A stretch of 64,000 bases of DNA from Diorhabda sublineata (taxonomy: Eukaryota > Arthropoda > Insecta > Coleoptera > Chrysomelidae). Every line of letters begins with the position of its first letter. Within the stretch, counting starts at the first letter, position 1. The stretch covers positions 19,076,488-19,140,487 of the forward strand of contig NC_079480.1 of assembly GCF_026230105.1 (NCBI RefSeq), in the 5' to 3' direction. A program made the position numbers and the translations under genes. A model generated the notes under the pieces. The model was given only the letters and a program-made list of their open reading frames with translations. It did no database searches and was not told the DNA's origin. Of the stretch, positions 1 to 11,049 are shown piece by piece.

Positions 1-178
1 TTATTTTGACATAATTTTATGTTGTTATAAGTTAAATTGAATGGCTTGTGGTTATTATGGATAGAAGAAAATTATTCAGTTAGTAACAATCACGTCGCAC
101 TTTTTTTGAAATCTATTTATATTTCCAGTACGTGGATTATATTAAAAATTACTTTAAATTAATAAGTAAAAAACTAAC

Positions 179-803
179 ATGATCACGCGCGTTTTGATAA
201 CAAAATCATCGTCCTCAGAAACCATCAGTAAGGAGATACCAATAAGAAGAGGCGTGCTACAAGGATGTGTATTGTCCCCCAGACTGTTTAACCTCTACTC
301 TGAGGCAATATTCAGAGAAGCTCTCGACAATACAACTACAGACATAAAGATCAATGGAAATAATGTTTCCATCTTCGTGGTAGTTGCCAGTAGCCTACCA
401 GAACTTCAATCTCTTGCGGACGCCTTTATATGAATACGTCCAAGACCAAACTATTGGTATTCTCAAAAATACAAATAAACGTCATCCTGAGACTCCGTGG
501 AGAGATCATTGAACAAGCGTCATTTCTCAGATACCTGGACATGCTCGTCAACCAGCAATGTGACCCAAAACTCGAAATCAGACAAAAAATATAGCAAGCG
601 CGGAAAACTCTGAACAATATGAGGACAATTCTGGTAAAACGCAACCTATGCCTGGAACTCCGGACAAGAATGCTTCGCTGTTACATTTTCTTCTTCTAAA
701 CGGATGCGAAAGTTGGAGGATGCGGCCACAGAGAAGAAAATTCACCTACAGGCTTATGCTGCGGATATCTGGGACGGAACATAAGACAAACATAGAGGTC
801 CTA
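179..803 (+). pseudogene. LINE reverse transcriptase remnant
   Basis: This is the C-terminal half of a non-LTR reverse transcriptase, broken by frameshifts and stops. The first frame has RRGVLQGCVLSPRLFNLYSE, the palm motif before the catalytic YADD. The YADD site itself is destroyed (SIFVVVASS). A second frame from 431 gives EQASFLRYLDMLVNQQCDP and then ARKTLNNMR. A third frame from about 691 gives LLNGCESWR and LMLRISGTEHKTN, the usual thumb and tail motifs of this LINE type. The assignment to a L2/RTE-like insect LINE is by motif only. No 3' tail or target site duplication is visible. Confidence 0.85.
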
Positions 804-1179
804 TAGCAAATGGATAAACATAAAGAACTTCTCGTGGTCTGTGAAATTTAAATGAAAAATTACTATAAATGTATGAGTTTAATTCGTGATTATTAATTTT
901 ATTATCACCGTTATAGATTGGATCCACTGAAAGTTTTACTCTGAAGTGACCAGACGTTCCGTTTTCAAATTCTGATATGAAAATAATCATTGTTTCATTA
1001 AATATAGTTGGTATAATTCAAAAATAAGAATAATTTGTTAACTAAAAGAGAATGTGAAGTCTGAAACGCATTACATGGAAGAATAGATATGATTCAACAG
1101 ATATGAGAATGAATCAAGAATTACCAGACCTGACATAGAGATGGCGGTAGTTGCTTGAAAAATACTACTGTAGCTGGAA

Positions 1180-1586
1180 GACGCCACGTTGTTTAGTATT
1201 TGTATGGCAGCCATCAATAGTGAACGTTTTCAGTGAATTTGCAAACATGCCCAACCAATACAAAAGCTGAACTAGATTCTACTCCGGGTGAGATTGCTGC
1301 TTCGTTGTCAACCATAAAATATTGGGTAGCATCACAGTAATCGACCATATGACAACTCCGGAAATGTTGAAGATAATCCAAAAAGCGATACTGGATGATC
1401 GTCGACTGAAAGGCCGCTAGATAGCAGATATAGTGGTCAATTCAACAAGTGCAGTACATCGTTTAGTATAGTAAAATGGGTGCAGCGTTTGCTCACAAAA
1501 ACAAAAATAGCGTCGTGAAGATGAAGAAGAATTTTTGTTTGGAGCGTGGATCCATCACTTCGCACCCGAAACAAAAGAAGACCTAA
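1180..1586 (+). pseudogene. mariner transposase remnant
   Basis: This is a heavily decayed mariner (DD34D) transposase. Readable pieces in shifting frames are AELDST...GEIAAS, then MTTPEMLKIIQKAILDDRRL, then STSAVHR from the second helix-turn-helix. KWVQRLLT and WIHHF-like residues near 1540 follow, with PETKED. The 60 bp at the start (gacgccacgttgtttagta...) also occur at 20558 ahead of a second copy, so they are element sequence. The catalytic half is missing. Confidence 0.8.
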
Positions 1587-1752
1587 AATCAAGACGATTC
1601 ATTAAAAAAAACATTTTCGAATTTCACTACAAAAAAAGATATTGACCACTTTTCGATTGACCTGGGTACCTTCTAAAATCAAAATTATTAGATATAAGCC
1701 TAATATTCCACCTCCGCGCCAAACTGTATCAAGTCCATTGGGATTAAGACCA

Positions 1753-2464
1753 GCAAGGAGCACACCTAGTGTAACAGCCTAAAAACAGGAATTTGGGAAT
1801 TAAAAAAAAACTAGTGAATCAATCGTTTTAATACTCTGAGGGTATATTTATACATGTTTTGAGAATACTCACTAAAATTTGTTAAATAAAATATTGAATA
1901 TTTTTGAAATGACACGTGATCTCCGGCAGCGACAAAAAAAGGTCCTCCGCTGCTGGAACGATTGCTTTATAAAACCTTAACAAATAAATTCTCGTTAAAC
2001 TAAAACATATTGTTGACACTCGGGCAAACAAAAAAATCAAAAATTGACGAAATGGCAACATTTTGAAAAAAAAGTTGAATTTTACCTAAAATATTCGTCG
2101 TTTTTCGCCTGCCAAAATTGGATTTTTGATCAGATTAAAAACTGAAGGGTCATCGTATGGAGAACTATATAGAGAAGATGCAAAAAAAATTGATAGCGAT
2201 CGGATCATTTGTCTCCGAGTAATCACTCTAGCAAATTCATAAAATGCTGTTTCGAGAAAAACGCGTTTAAAGATAAAATGATGGTATTTTCCGTAGCCAA
2301 TGCAACTATCTAGCTGCCGAGCGGCTACTCTTTTAAATGGCTGTAACTCAAAATCTATATAAGATATCGATTTAAAATTTTAGAATGTTATTTTTAAAGG
2401 TATAACCTATCGAAATAGGAGAAAAATCAATTTTTTGAAAATTTCACACTAGGTGTGTGCCTTA
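1753..2464. mobile_element. Non-autonomous element with ~20-bp inverted ends
   Basis: The left end aaggagcacacctagtgtaa (from 1754) and the right end ttcacactaggtgtgtgcctt (to 2462) are near inverted copies of each other around the core cacacctagtgt. They enclose about 0.7 kb of AT-rich DNA with no credible reading frame. This fits a short DNA transposon derivative (MITE). The superfamily cannot be named. The exact ends and target site duplication are unclear. Confidence 0.5.
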
Positions 2465-2925
2465 AGTTGTAAGTGATCAATATCTATTACAACGTCCTGT
2501 ATATTATAGTATCAACATCAATTTTTTAATGGATCGTTGACGTATTGATACTTCGTCCTGAAGTGTCTAAAAGGCTATTTATCCATACCACATTGTATTT
2601 GTAGGTATTATATATTTGGTCGGCTGATTGAATGTTTATGTTGGCATGCTGTGGCACCCTACTGCAACACGTCACCCCTGTTGCCTATACGATTATTTTT
2701 ATTCACTTCACTATTTTTTTCATGTGTGTTCATTCAATTTCTTTGACTATATACGAGAGTATCTACTCTATACTATTTATATAATAAAAGCTACCTTCGT
2801 CGATGCAAGAAATCATTAATGATTTTATAAGGCAATTTTAATCATTTATTGTGATAATTTGAAATAATTTCAACACATAATTAATAAGAAGTAGATAAAA
2901 ATTGAAGTAACATGGGATATATCTT

Positions 2926-5043
2926 AGTATAGGCAAATTAGGCGATTTTGAGCTAAAGCTTTAAATTAACTTGGGCGGTTTTGATTTTCTAGATTCTCGA
3001 AACCCAAAGAAAAATAACTCGAAAACTATGAGGAATTTGAAAAACAAAAAATGTGGATTATAAGATTCTCTACAAAAAAGTATCTAAGGTATTTGTTCCT
3101 AACCTTAAAATTTTCATCTTGAAATGGGTTTATACACTAAAAAATATTTTCAATCGCGAATAACTCGAAAAAAACTGCTAGAACAAAAAATGTACAGTAC
3201 AAAATTCTCAACAGATTGGAGTTTAAGCATTTTTTATTAACCTCAAAATTTTCATTGTAAAATGGGTTCACGTACTCAAAAACATTTTGAATTGCGGACA
3301 ACTGGAAAACTATGAGGATTTCAACAAAAACTACCGGGATAAAAAATATGGAGTACATTCTGTACAAAAAAGGACTCAATTTTTTCATAACCTAAAAATT
3401 TCCATCATAAAATGGGTTTGAACGCTCACATAAATCCCAAAAACTTCAACTGCATATGTATAATTATCATTTGAGTCATCTAGGATTTATAACTTTTGAT
3501 TTTTAATTTTCATTTTGACATGGTCACATAATTCAAATGAACTGTAAGAAGGGGAAATTAAAGCTGGACCCAATATTATGTAAAAGAGCGTATTACCAAA
3601 GGTAAAACTGCATACTGACCTATTGCATGCATGCAATTTCTTGCACAGGTCAAAATATTGCGTGTCTCTTGTCATTGCATCATGAATACCACCAATAAAA
3701 ATTCAATAAGCGATTTAATCAAATACCTTACCTAAAATTTGATCCATTATTTTTGACCGGTTTAACAATGTTGATAACAGAAATTAGTAAGTAACGAAGT
3801 CAAAAAATGGTCAGTGGATCACTGTCAATAATTATATCTACTGCTGCCTTGGTTTTTGGAACCTGATGGATAGGTTGATTGTTAAGCTAAAAGTAATTAG
3901 ATTTCTCCCTAGAAATACGCAATAAAAAGGCACCGAAGCGATAATGTTGAAAGTGGGAGATCTTGCATAAAACAATTAGCTGAACTTCATATGCGCATGT
4001 TTTTTATGCATTTTTTTTCATTTAATTCTGTAGCTTATGTTTCCCTATGTTCTATCTAGCCAGGGCTTCGCCGATTTCTGTCCATCAGATTCCAAAAGCA
4101 AGGCAGCCGAAGATATTACTATTTTCAGTGTTGAACTGACCACTTTTTTCTTGTTTACTTTATTGTTTACTTATTTTCATTTTTTAAGCGCCAAATATTA
4201 AAATAAAATTTTAAATTGCTAGGAAATTTTTATTAGTAGCAACCATGATTCAATGACAAGAGACTTCTTGTGTGATGTCAAACGTCGTACAATATTCGTC
4301 TCTGCAATATTTTGTTCTTGCAAGAAATTGCATGCAATTTCTTGCACGTCTTCTGTGTTACGTGCTTCCACAATTACAGCTTAAAATTTTCAAATAAACT
4401 CACTTTTGGATATTTAAGGACTTTCTATGCATTTTCAAAATTATAAAAATAAGGATACAACATCCTGATAATGTCTTTGTATGAACTTGAAGCTGAGATT
4501 CTAAGCTTCAAAATGAGTACCCACATTTTTGTGAAAGAGAAGACTGTGAATATTGAAATAATAATCAATCGAAAACGAAGATAGTGTACGTGATGGTGTT
4601 TATCAAAAGTTAGTTCATTTGAAACCAAGAAGTAGTTCATGTGTATTACATACATGAAAATATTGATAATAACACGAACGACAAATTTCTATATAATGAA
4701 ATATATCTATTGAAACTTCAAGTGCTTATGTGGCCAATATACCTCTTCATGTCGCAAGATTTTCTCAAGTCAAAATATGTGTTTTTTTTGATTTTTTGAA
4801 AACGAAGTAGTTTTCTAAGAGTTAGAGCAATGGCGGTAATTCCCGGCTTTCGACGTTGAGGGGGATTTACTCAGAAATAGTGGCTCCAGCGAAAAAAATT
4901 TTTTGAGTTACAAGTTCCAAAATTTCGACAACCGGTGCCCTTAATTTTGCTAGGCGTATTCAATAACCGAAAAACTCAGGAAATCTAGAAAATCAGAAGT
5001 GCCCATTTTAATTCCGGGTTCATTCCTAATTTACCTGTACTAT
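2926..5043. mobile_element. ~2.1 kb element with ~75-bp imperfect inverted repeats
   Basis: The left end (agtataggcaaattagg, then aattaa..tgggc..ttttctagatt) is repeated in inverted form at the right end (aatctagaaaatca, gcccattttaatt, cctaatttacctgtactat). Pairing extends over about 75 bases with gaps. The interior has no convincing coding sequence and includes the tandem repeat at 2990-3420. I take it as one non-autonomous DNA element, or two inverted copies of a shorter one. No superfamily is recognisable. Confidence 0.5.
2990..3420. repeat. Three diverged ~140-bp tandem units
   Basis: The block aacct-aaaattttcat-aaatgggtt occurs three times, with aaatgggtt near 3122, 3259 and 3409. Each is preceded by similar text (aactcgaaaactatgagg, aaaaatgtacagtac, aaaaatatggagtac). 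The spacing is 137 and 150 bp. The units are strongly diverged. They lie inside the inverted-repeat element at 2926-5043. Confidence 0.6.
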
Positions 5044-5861
5044 CTCGCAAACAAGTACATGGTTTAAAATTCTTTCAGAAGTGTTATTTCAAAGCTACAA
5101 AAAGAAAAAACGACAATGTATTTCATTCGTTTTCCACAACAGAGCTTGATAACTAGGAAAAAAACAATTTAAAGGCGAGAACAACCTGCTATGTGTGCAT
5201 ATTTTGTGAAAATACGTAAGCCGACATAGCTTTGATATGACGGCACATATCAAAGTAATAGAATGGCAGAGAAAACGGTAACTGTAAACAAAACCGTAAG
5301 TTCATACATTGCTAAATACCGCAACACCTCCAAATAGTCATGTAACACTAAGACAGTGGACATCAAAGGGACACTGTGTAAGTCTGGAACAGAGCGGTCA
5401 GTCTCCTCTGACAAAGACCGAACCCTTTGACACTCTACTCAACTCTTCGAGTTTAATTAACGCCCTCTGTCGGTATGCCTTTAAGATAACTTTGATTCTC
5501 TATGTTATGGGAAGGATTTTTCACAGTTGTTCACCTTTGAATGCATACACCTTTAGTTGCTCCCAAAGGGACATTACTGGAATTCTGATACGAGGGGCTT
5601 TAGATAAAAATAGTTTCACGAAGGTATCGTGATAGAGGTATTTATTATTCACATATGCCATGTCATTTTTTTAACCTAACATTGAACGTTGGAATCAAAC
5701 ATTAGTATGATCTAGATTATAGCATTATAAATCAGTAGCGGAGAAGTTTTTGTATAAAAACTTAGCATTAGTTGTTACGAAAAAAGGAAGGAAAATATTC
5801 ACAATTCAAAATCGATTTGTGTAGCCCTACAAGTTTCATGTTCTAATTAGCAGATTATATA
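5044..5861. other. Intergenic/intronic stretch, nothing recognised
   Basis: There is a 107-codon open frame at 5309-5632 on the plus strand. It has no recognisable domain and neither strand gives a family motif. The remainder is AT-rich. I see no supported gene here. Confidence 0.4.
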
Positions 5862-7857
5862 CAGTGCTTTTCAGATAAAAGTATCCACCTTTAATAACTT
5901 TTGTATTACTGGTATTTAGAAAAAATCCAAAAACACGTCAATTTATGTTGGAAGGGGCAAGCTTTATGGCTTATTTAAACTTACTGGAAAAGCCACCCCC
6001 TCACCCCTAGCAGCATCCCCTTTATTTTTTTAAATTACTTTTCATATTTTTTATGTAAAATTTGGATACTCCTCTTTGAGCTGATTTCAAAAATGTATAA
6101 TACTTGTAGGTTAAAGTGGTTAGTTTATGAGATAAACAATTTTTCTTTTAAGAGCACAAATTTTACTTATTATTTACTTTCACCTTATTTGCCTGTACTA
6201 AAATGGGTTGTACAACAGTTCAAACTCTTTAATCTTTTTAACTGTGCTATTTATTATGAAGTTACAATAAGTGTTCAAAATGAGTACCATTCACTTCCAT
6301 ACAATGGTATAATCTATTTTGAAATGCCTCTCTGACATTGCTTAATACGGCTGGATTTAATTGTCGACATTCATTTTCTATCCTCTCTCGTAAATCATCC
6401 AGAGATTCTGGTTGGGTAGCATAAACTTTTGTTTTTAAATACCCCCATAAAAAGAAGTCTAGGGGTGTTAAATCCGGTGACCTAGGTGGCCACTCCCTCA
6501 TCTGCCCCCTTCTACCTATCCAACGAGCGGGGAATGTTTCGTTTAAAAATTGTCGGACAGGCATAACATAGTGTGGGGGAGCTCCGTCTTGTTGAAATAC
6601 CAGTAAATCTTCGGAAAGGTTATCATCATTTTCTATTATTGTTGTCATACGTGGGTCAACCCCTTCCCTGAGTAACTCAAGATATGATTCACCATTTAAA
6701 TTTCCGTTGATGAAGAAAGGTCCGACAATGTGGTCACCTAGGATACCACACCAAACGTTTAACTTTTGGAGATGTTGTGTATGGAATTCACGCATAATAT
6801 GTGGATCACTTTCAGCCCAATATCTACAATTATGCCTACTTACTAAGCCATTTAATGACCATGAGCATTCATCAGAAAAGCAAATATTGTTTAACAATTG
6901 TGGATTGTTATTGATAATTTGCGTCATTGATTCGCAAAACTCTAGACGACGATCAAAATCATCTTCATTCAACTCGTGCACCAACTTAACTTTGTATGGG
7001 TGGTACTTGAATTTATGTAGAACTCGGAAAACTGTAGAAGATGAAACACCGATCGCTCTACTTATTGTTGACAACGATTGGGGTTGTTGAGCCTCTAAGC
7101 TGACTTGCCCTAAAATTGCCACTTGGATTGCTTCGTTATTTACGAGTCCCTCTCGCTTATGCACTTTATTGCAAACAGACCCTGTTGTGGTAAATTTCTC
7201 CATCAGTTGAATTACATACTTATGAGTTGCATGTCTTCCGTCTTGTAATTCGTTAAATATTCTAGCAGCAGCTCTCGCACAATTATTATTTTGGTAGTAT
7301 AAACCTACAATTTCAATTCTTTCTTGCAAAGAGTAAACCATTTCAGAGAAACAAAATAAATAATGTATCAAATTACACTATCAATAATGACTACAAATTC
7401 TAGTTGACAATGTCAAACTTTAATAAAAAGTAGAGTTTTTTGTTGTTTGGATTTTTTAAGTAGAATAAATAGCACAGTTAAAAAGATTAAAGAGTTTGAA
7501 CTGTTGTACAACCCATTTTAGTACAGGCAAATAAGGTGAAAGTAAATAATAAGTAAAATTTGTGCTCTTAAAGGAAAAATTGTTTATCTTATAAACTAAC
7601 CACTTTAACCTACAAGTATTATACATTTTTGAAATCAGCTCAAAGAGGAGTATCCAAATTTTACATAAAAAATATGAAAAGTAATTTAAAAAAATAAAGG
7701 GGATGCTGCTAGGGGTGAGGGGGTGGCTTTTCCAGTAAGTTTAAATAAGCCATAATGCTTGCCCCTTCCAACATAAATTGACGTGTTTTTGGATTTTTTC
7801 TAAATACCAGTATTACAAAAGTTATTAAAGGTGGATACTTTTATCTGAAAAGCACTG
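5862..7857 (-). mobile_element. Intact mariner-like transposon with 394-bp inverted repeats
   Basis: The element begins CAGTGCTTTTCAGATAAAAG and ends in its exact inverse. It is flanked on both sides by TA (5860-5861 and 7858-7859), the target duplication of the Tc1/mariner superfamily. The inverted repeats are 5862-6255 and 7464-7857, both 394 bp. By eye they differ at about three positions. This is very long for the superfamily, whose repeats are usually a few tens of bases. The interior holds one full transposase gene on the minus strand. The near identity of the repeats and the undamaged gene indicate a recent insertion. Confidence 0.93.
6262..7341 (-). CDS. Mariner-like (DD41D-type) transposase, intact
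   Basis: This gene encodes a cut-and-paste transposase that should bind the flanking inverted repeats and insert at TA. I place the start at the Met of MVYSLQERIEIVGLYYQ (7341), which opens the first helix-turn-helix. An in-frame Met ten codons upstream (7371) is also possible. Numbered from 7371, a second helix-turn-helix (SLSTISRAIGVSSSTVFRVL) spans about 99-118. The catalytic acids are Asp167 (CFSDECSW), Asp262 (QQDGAPPH) and Asp305 (SPDLTPLDFFLWG). I count 42 residues between the last two, one more than the DD41D insect families it resembles (WIGRRG, EWPPRSPD). The extra residue may be in RRGQMREW. The frame has no stops or frameshifts and its stop lies 7 bp from the inner edge of the left repeat. 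It is about the normal length for the family. Confidence 0.92.
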   Translation of the reverse strand: MVYSLQERIEIVGLYYQNNNCARAAARIFNELQDGRHATHKYVIQLMEKFTTTGSVCNKVHKREGLVNNEAIQVAILGQVSLEAQQPQSLSTISRAIGVSSSTVFRVLHKFKYHPYKVKLVHELNEDDFDRRLEFCESMTQIINNNPQLLNNICFSDECSWSLNGLVSRHNCRYWAESDPHIMREFHTQHLQKLNVWCGILGDHIVGPFFINGNLNGESYLELLREGVDPRMTTIIENDDNLSEDLLVFQQDGAPPHYVMPVRQFLNETFPARWIGRRGQMREWPPRSPDLTPLDFFLWGYLKTKVYATQPESLDDLRERIENECRQLNPAVLSNVREAFQNRLYHCMEVNGTHFEHLL

Positions 7858-7859
7858 TA

Positions 7860-9539
7860 TATTAATACGTAATTATACTCACGAATAATGCAATTCAACC
7901 CTGTATATGAAAATTTTTGTGATAAATGTACACGACCCTCATTTATTTAGGTACGTAACTCCATATTCAAGGGTTGTTTCTAGTAATATGATTTGAACAT
8001 ATTTGAACCATTTTTCAGTTGTATACTCATACTACCTCCACTTTTTTCTTATCCTTAATTGTCATTTGTCTTCATAAATTGTCTTTTACTATAACAAACC
8101 GTCGTTTATCTTAAGAGACTGTCTTTTGTATAGATAAATCGTAAATTTTCTTCATTCTTCTTTCATTTATTATCCATTTATCCATTTCAATTATCTTTTC
8201 CAATCCTGTGCCAGTATCATCATTCGATTTATTGTCTGTTGTCTTTGTTTTCTTATATCTTCTAGTTGTTAGTTCCATGTTTTATTCGTTGTTAATTTAT
8301 CTTATTCCAAACCAGTTTAAGATTCCCTTATCAAGTTTTTCATTGATTGTGTCTTGTAACTTCATAATTTCATTTCTCATTCTATGCATCCTAGTTTTTT
8401 CTTTTTCTTCCATCATCACAAGCTAATAAACCAGTTAAATTTATGTTTTGCACCATACAGATATTTTTTTTCGGTTCTTTTTCTTCTTCTTCTTCAACAA
8501 TAATACAATCTGCAGTTGCTAATAATAACTGACCTCTTCTTTGCAATAAAATTTTATCCATATTTAGGCACTTCTGATACCGGAAATTTTTAGAAGACTG
8601 AATCTTTGGAAAAATGTTAAGTGTGAAGTAATGAAAAGTCTGTACATTCTATCAAAATGTTTGGGAACAATTTTTACTCCGATTTCATAGTCTATACAGA
8701 TATCTGTACGAACAAAAGTGTAGGCCCACCTAAGGCATAGGTATAGGCTTCGCGAAAGTCACAATCGTGCGTCGAAACTTGAAACTTTATTTGATTTACC
8801 GCACTATGTATAAATGTATTATTATGGTCTAAATCTTCCAATATCAATTGCAGATTATAAAAACCCTTGCCTTCAAATTTGGTTAATCTATCATGGGCAT
8901 AGATACTTCATTTCATAAATTTATTATTTTTATAAATTGCTGGTAGAGTTCTATAATCTCTTTACTCAGTTCTGGAGAGTCAAACCATATTTATATAGAT
9001 AAATTATGTGTCTATTAGAACTTCGGTAGTTTTTTATCTGACGCCATCGAACGATCCATGACGAATCGGTTATTGCCATTCGTTTATTCAGTTTTTTGTG
9101 TTTGAAACTTGACGCAAAATTTATAAACTGGTATTATTGTAATCTGGATAATCTGCTACCTTTTGCTGTATTACTTCTAATGTCGCAAGCCTGTTTTCCT
9201 TATATAAATTATAAATTGTCCTACTTATATAATTTGTCAACTGATTACGGTTTTTCTTTACATGTTTTTCGGTTCTGTGAATATTCCACAGCAAATCTTT
9301 TCATGGCCATATACAGCTTCGGCCAATAAAAATGAATTTATGTTTACGATTCGATGTTTTCATTAGTAAACAGTGGAGATGTTGAGTCCACGAGGACTGA
9401 CGGTTTGTTAGATGTTTACCGAATATTATTTTTCATTCCTAAATTTGGTATGAATGCCCCGCGCTTTTATGAAATAATGATTGCACTGCAAGAACTATAG
9501 CAAGTAAACTGTTACTCAAATGATCTACTGTGTCTCATT
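7860..9539. other. AT-rich stretch; possible LINE ORF1 shadow near 8.2-8.4 kb
   Basis: This is mostly featureless AT-rich DNA. Between about 8050 and 8420 the plus strand is pyrimidine-rich. Its complement reads as Lys/Glu-rich peptide with some coiled-coil character (EKTRMHRMRNEIMKLQD), as in LINE ORF1 proteins. No diagnostic motif supports this, so I do not call a gene. Confidence 0.25.
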
Positions 9540-9780
9540 TTCATGCTGCGGAACTGAGGATTCTCAATGTTAACAGCTGATGTGTTAATCTTGGAAACTT
9601 CGTCTTTAGATACCAGAGATCTTTGTCTTCTATTTCATACGCTTCTAGGTGTAGTGCACTGGAGTTTTTTAATGTTTCACACTTCAAGAGAATATTGATA
9701 AAAGTTTCTGTCTGCTAAACTTAGCACCTTGAGGTGTTCATTAAACTAACAATGTCCCGATCAGAATCTTGTGAGTTTTA
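9540..9780 (-). pseudogene. LINE RNase H / C-terminal tail remnant
   Basis: The complement carries a short coding remnant (EHLKVLSLAD, ILLKCETLKNSSALHLEAYE, IEDKDLW). This pattern is typical of the region after the RNase H domain of jockey/I-type LINEs (cysteine knuckle, then H-I-L-x-x-C-E-x-L). A diverged copy of the same stretch lies at 27795-28110 in the same orientation. The frame is broken by shifts. Confidence 0.55.
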
Positions 9781-10404
9781 AATATTTTCTGGTTACAGTT
9801 TCCCAGAACTATCTTTGCACTAACCGCCCCCGATGAAATTATTTGATAAAAACCGAATTCTAATCTAATATTAATTTGCTTGTGGGTTCAAACAGTTTAT
9901 TAATATTTTTTTATTTATACTGTTAAAATATAAATGTAAACAAGAATTGTTCTCTCTGAGTAAATATTTGTCACAAAATGAGTACTTGTTTAGCATGTAC
10001 ATAATTAAGATAATTGGGTGTATAATTACGCTAGTTACGCCTATTCATATTTTAATGCAACGCCTACTTAGTAATATCATATGCAGGTCCCTGCATTGTC
10101 ATAAAATTTTCAATGCAAGGGAATATTTCGTCTTATAATTCTAAAATATTAAATAATTCTAAATCTTGGTATAACCTAATGATGATAATGAGGTTAATGA
10201 TGAGGAAATGAATAGGAAAAGAAAAAATATCTATCTTATACTATGAGTATACTTATGAGGATAAAAAAAATCTCAAGTAGCATGCTTCCAGCATCTCAAA
10301 ATTCTATTCTTAGCTTTGTATCAATGTTATTATTCAGTCGTTTTTTTTAAGAAAAAATATCACACTATACGAAATCTTAAACAATGTAAAGGGTTCTAAT
10401 TAAT

Positions 10405-11046
10405 CAAAATAATAATATATTTGAAATCAACCGATTAATATTTTGTGTTTCCTCCCTTGGTCCTAATAACAGCTTCCAATCGTTTTTGAAGAAACGACGT
10501 GGACCACAAAAATTTCTTCTTTGGATCCCACGCTCCACCGCCACCAACTCGGTTTTTGCTTCTATTGAATTACCTGGGCAAACCATCCAGAAACCTTCTT
10601 CAGAAATCACGTTTTCTTTTATGCAACACTGAGCAAATCTTTCTCCTAGTATACACTCTGCTTTCGTCAGTCTAATTAACGTGTTCTCTGGTAAATTGCC
10701 GGTTGCTTGGTGGGCTAGAATTAATTTGGTGCTTGTAGCTGGCCTTTTTGGTCAAGTTTAGCTACTCTCAGTTTTCTTCTAGCTGTTCACTATTCGTGTT
10801 TCTTTGAGCTCTTGTTGGACTTGAATACCAGTGAAGACCCAATTTTTCACCATCTCTCTCGGATGAGCACCTTCTTCTTCCGTAACTGTACCTTCGATTA
10901 AAGTTACCAGTCTCTTGGTAAGATCGGTAAATTCTTGAAACAGCACATTGACTCTTATTCATCGAACCGGCTAATTCTCGCAGATTCTGGCCTTGTAATA
11001 GGGTGAAAGTTTGAGCAGCTTTATCACTTGTTGTGCTTATCTTCAA
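10405..11046 (-). pseudogene. Tc1-like transposase remnant
   Basis: Two frames on the complement are readable. The first (from 11046) has LLQGQNLRELAGSMNKSQ, AVSRIYRSYQETGNF and a GRRRCSSERD segment. This is the paired helix-turn-helix and GRKR hook of Tc1 transposases. A later part (to 10404) gives the E-RFAQC- and -MVCPGNSIEAKTELV pattern of the central catalytic domain (normally GERFAQC and VMVWAGIS). Between them the frame is shifted and shortened. The final catalytic acid is missing, so the copy is dead. Confidence 0.75.
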
Positions 11047-11049
11047 GTA

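Noticed and set aside
5309..5632. 107-codon plus-strand frame as a possible host gene
   Set aside because: No domain, no splice context and no similarity noticed; the length is possible by chance here.
6707..7090. 127-codon plus-strand frame over the transposon
   Set aside because: It lies antisense to the intact transposase gene and has no motif of its own.
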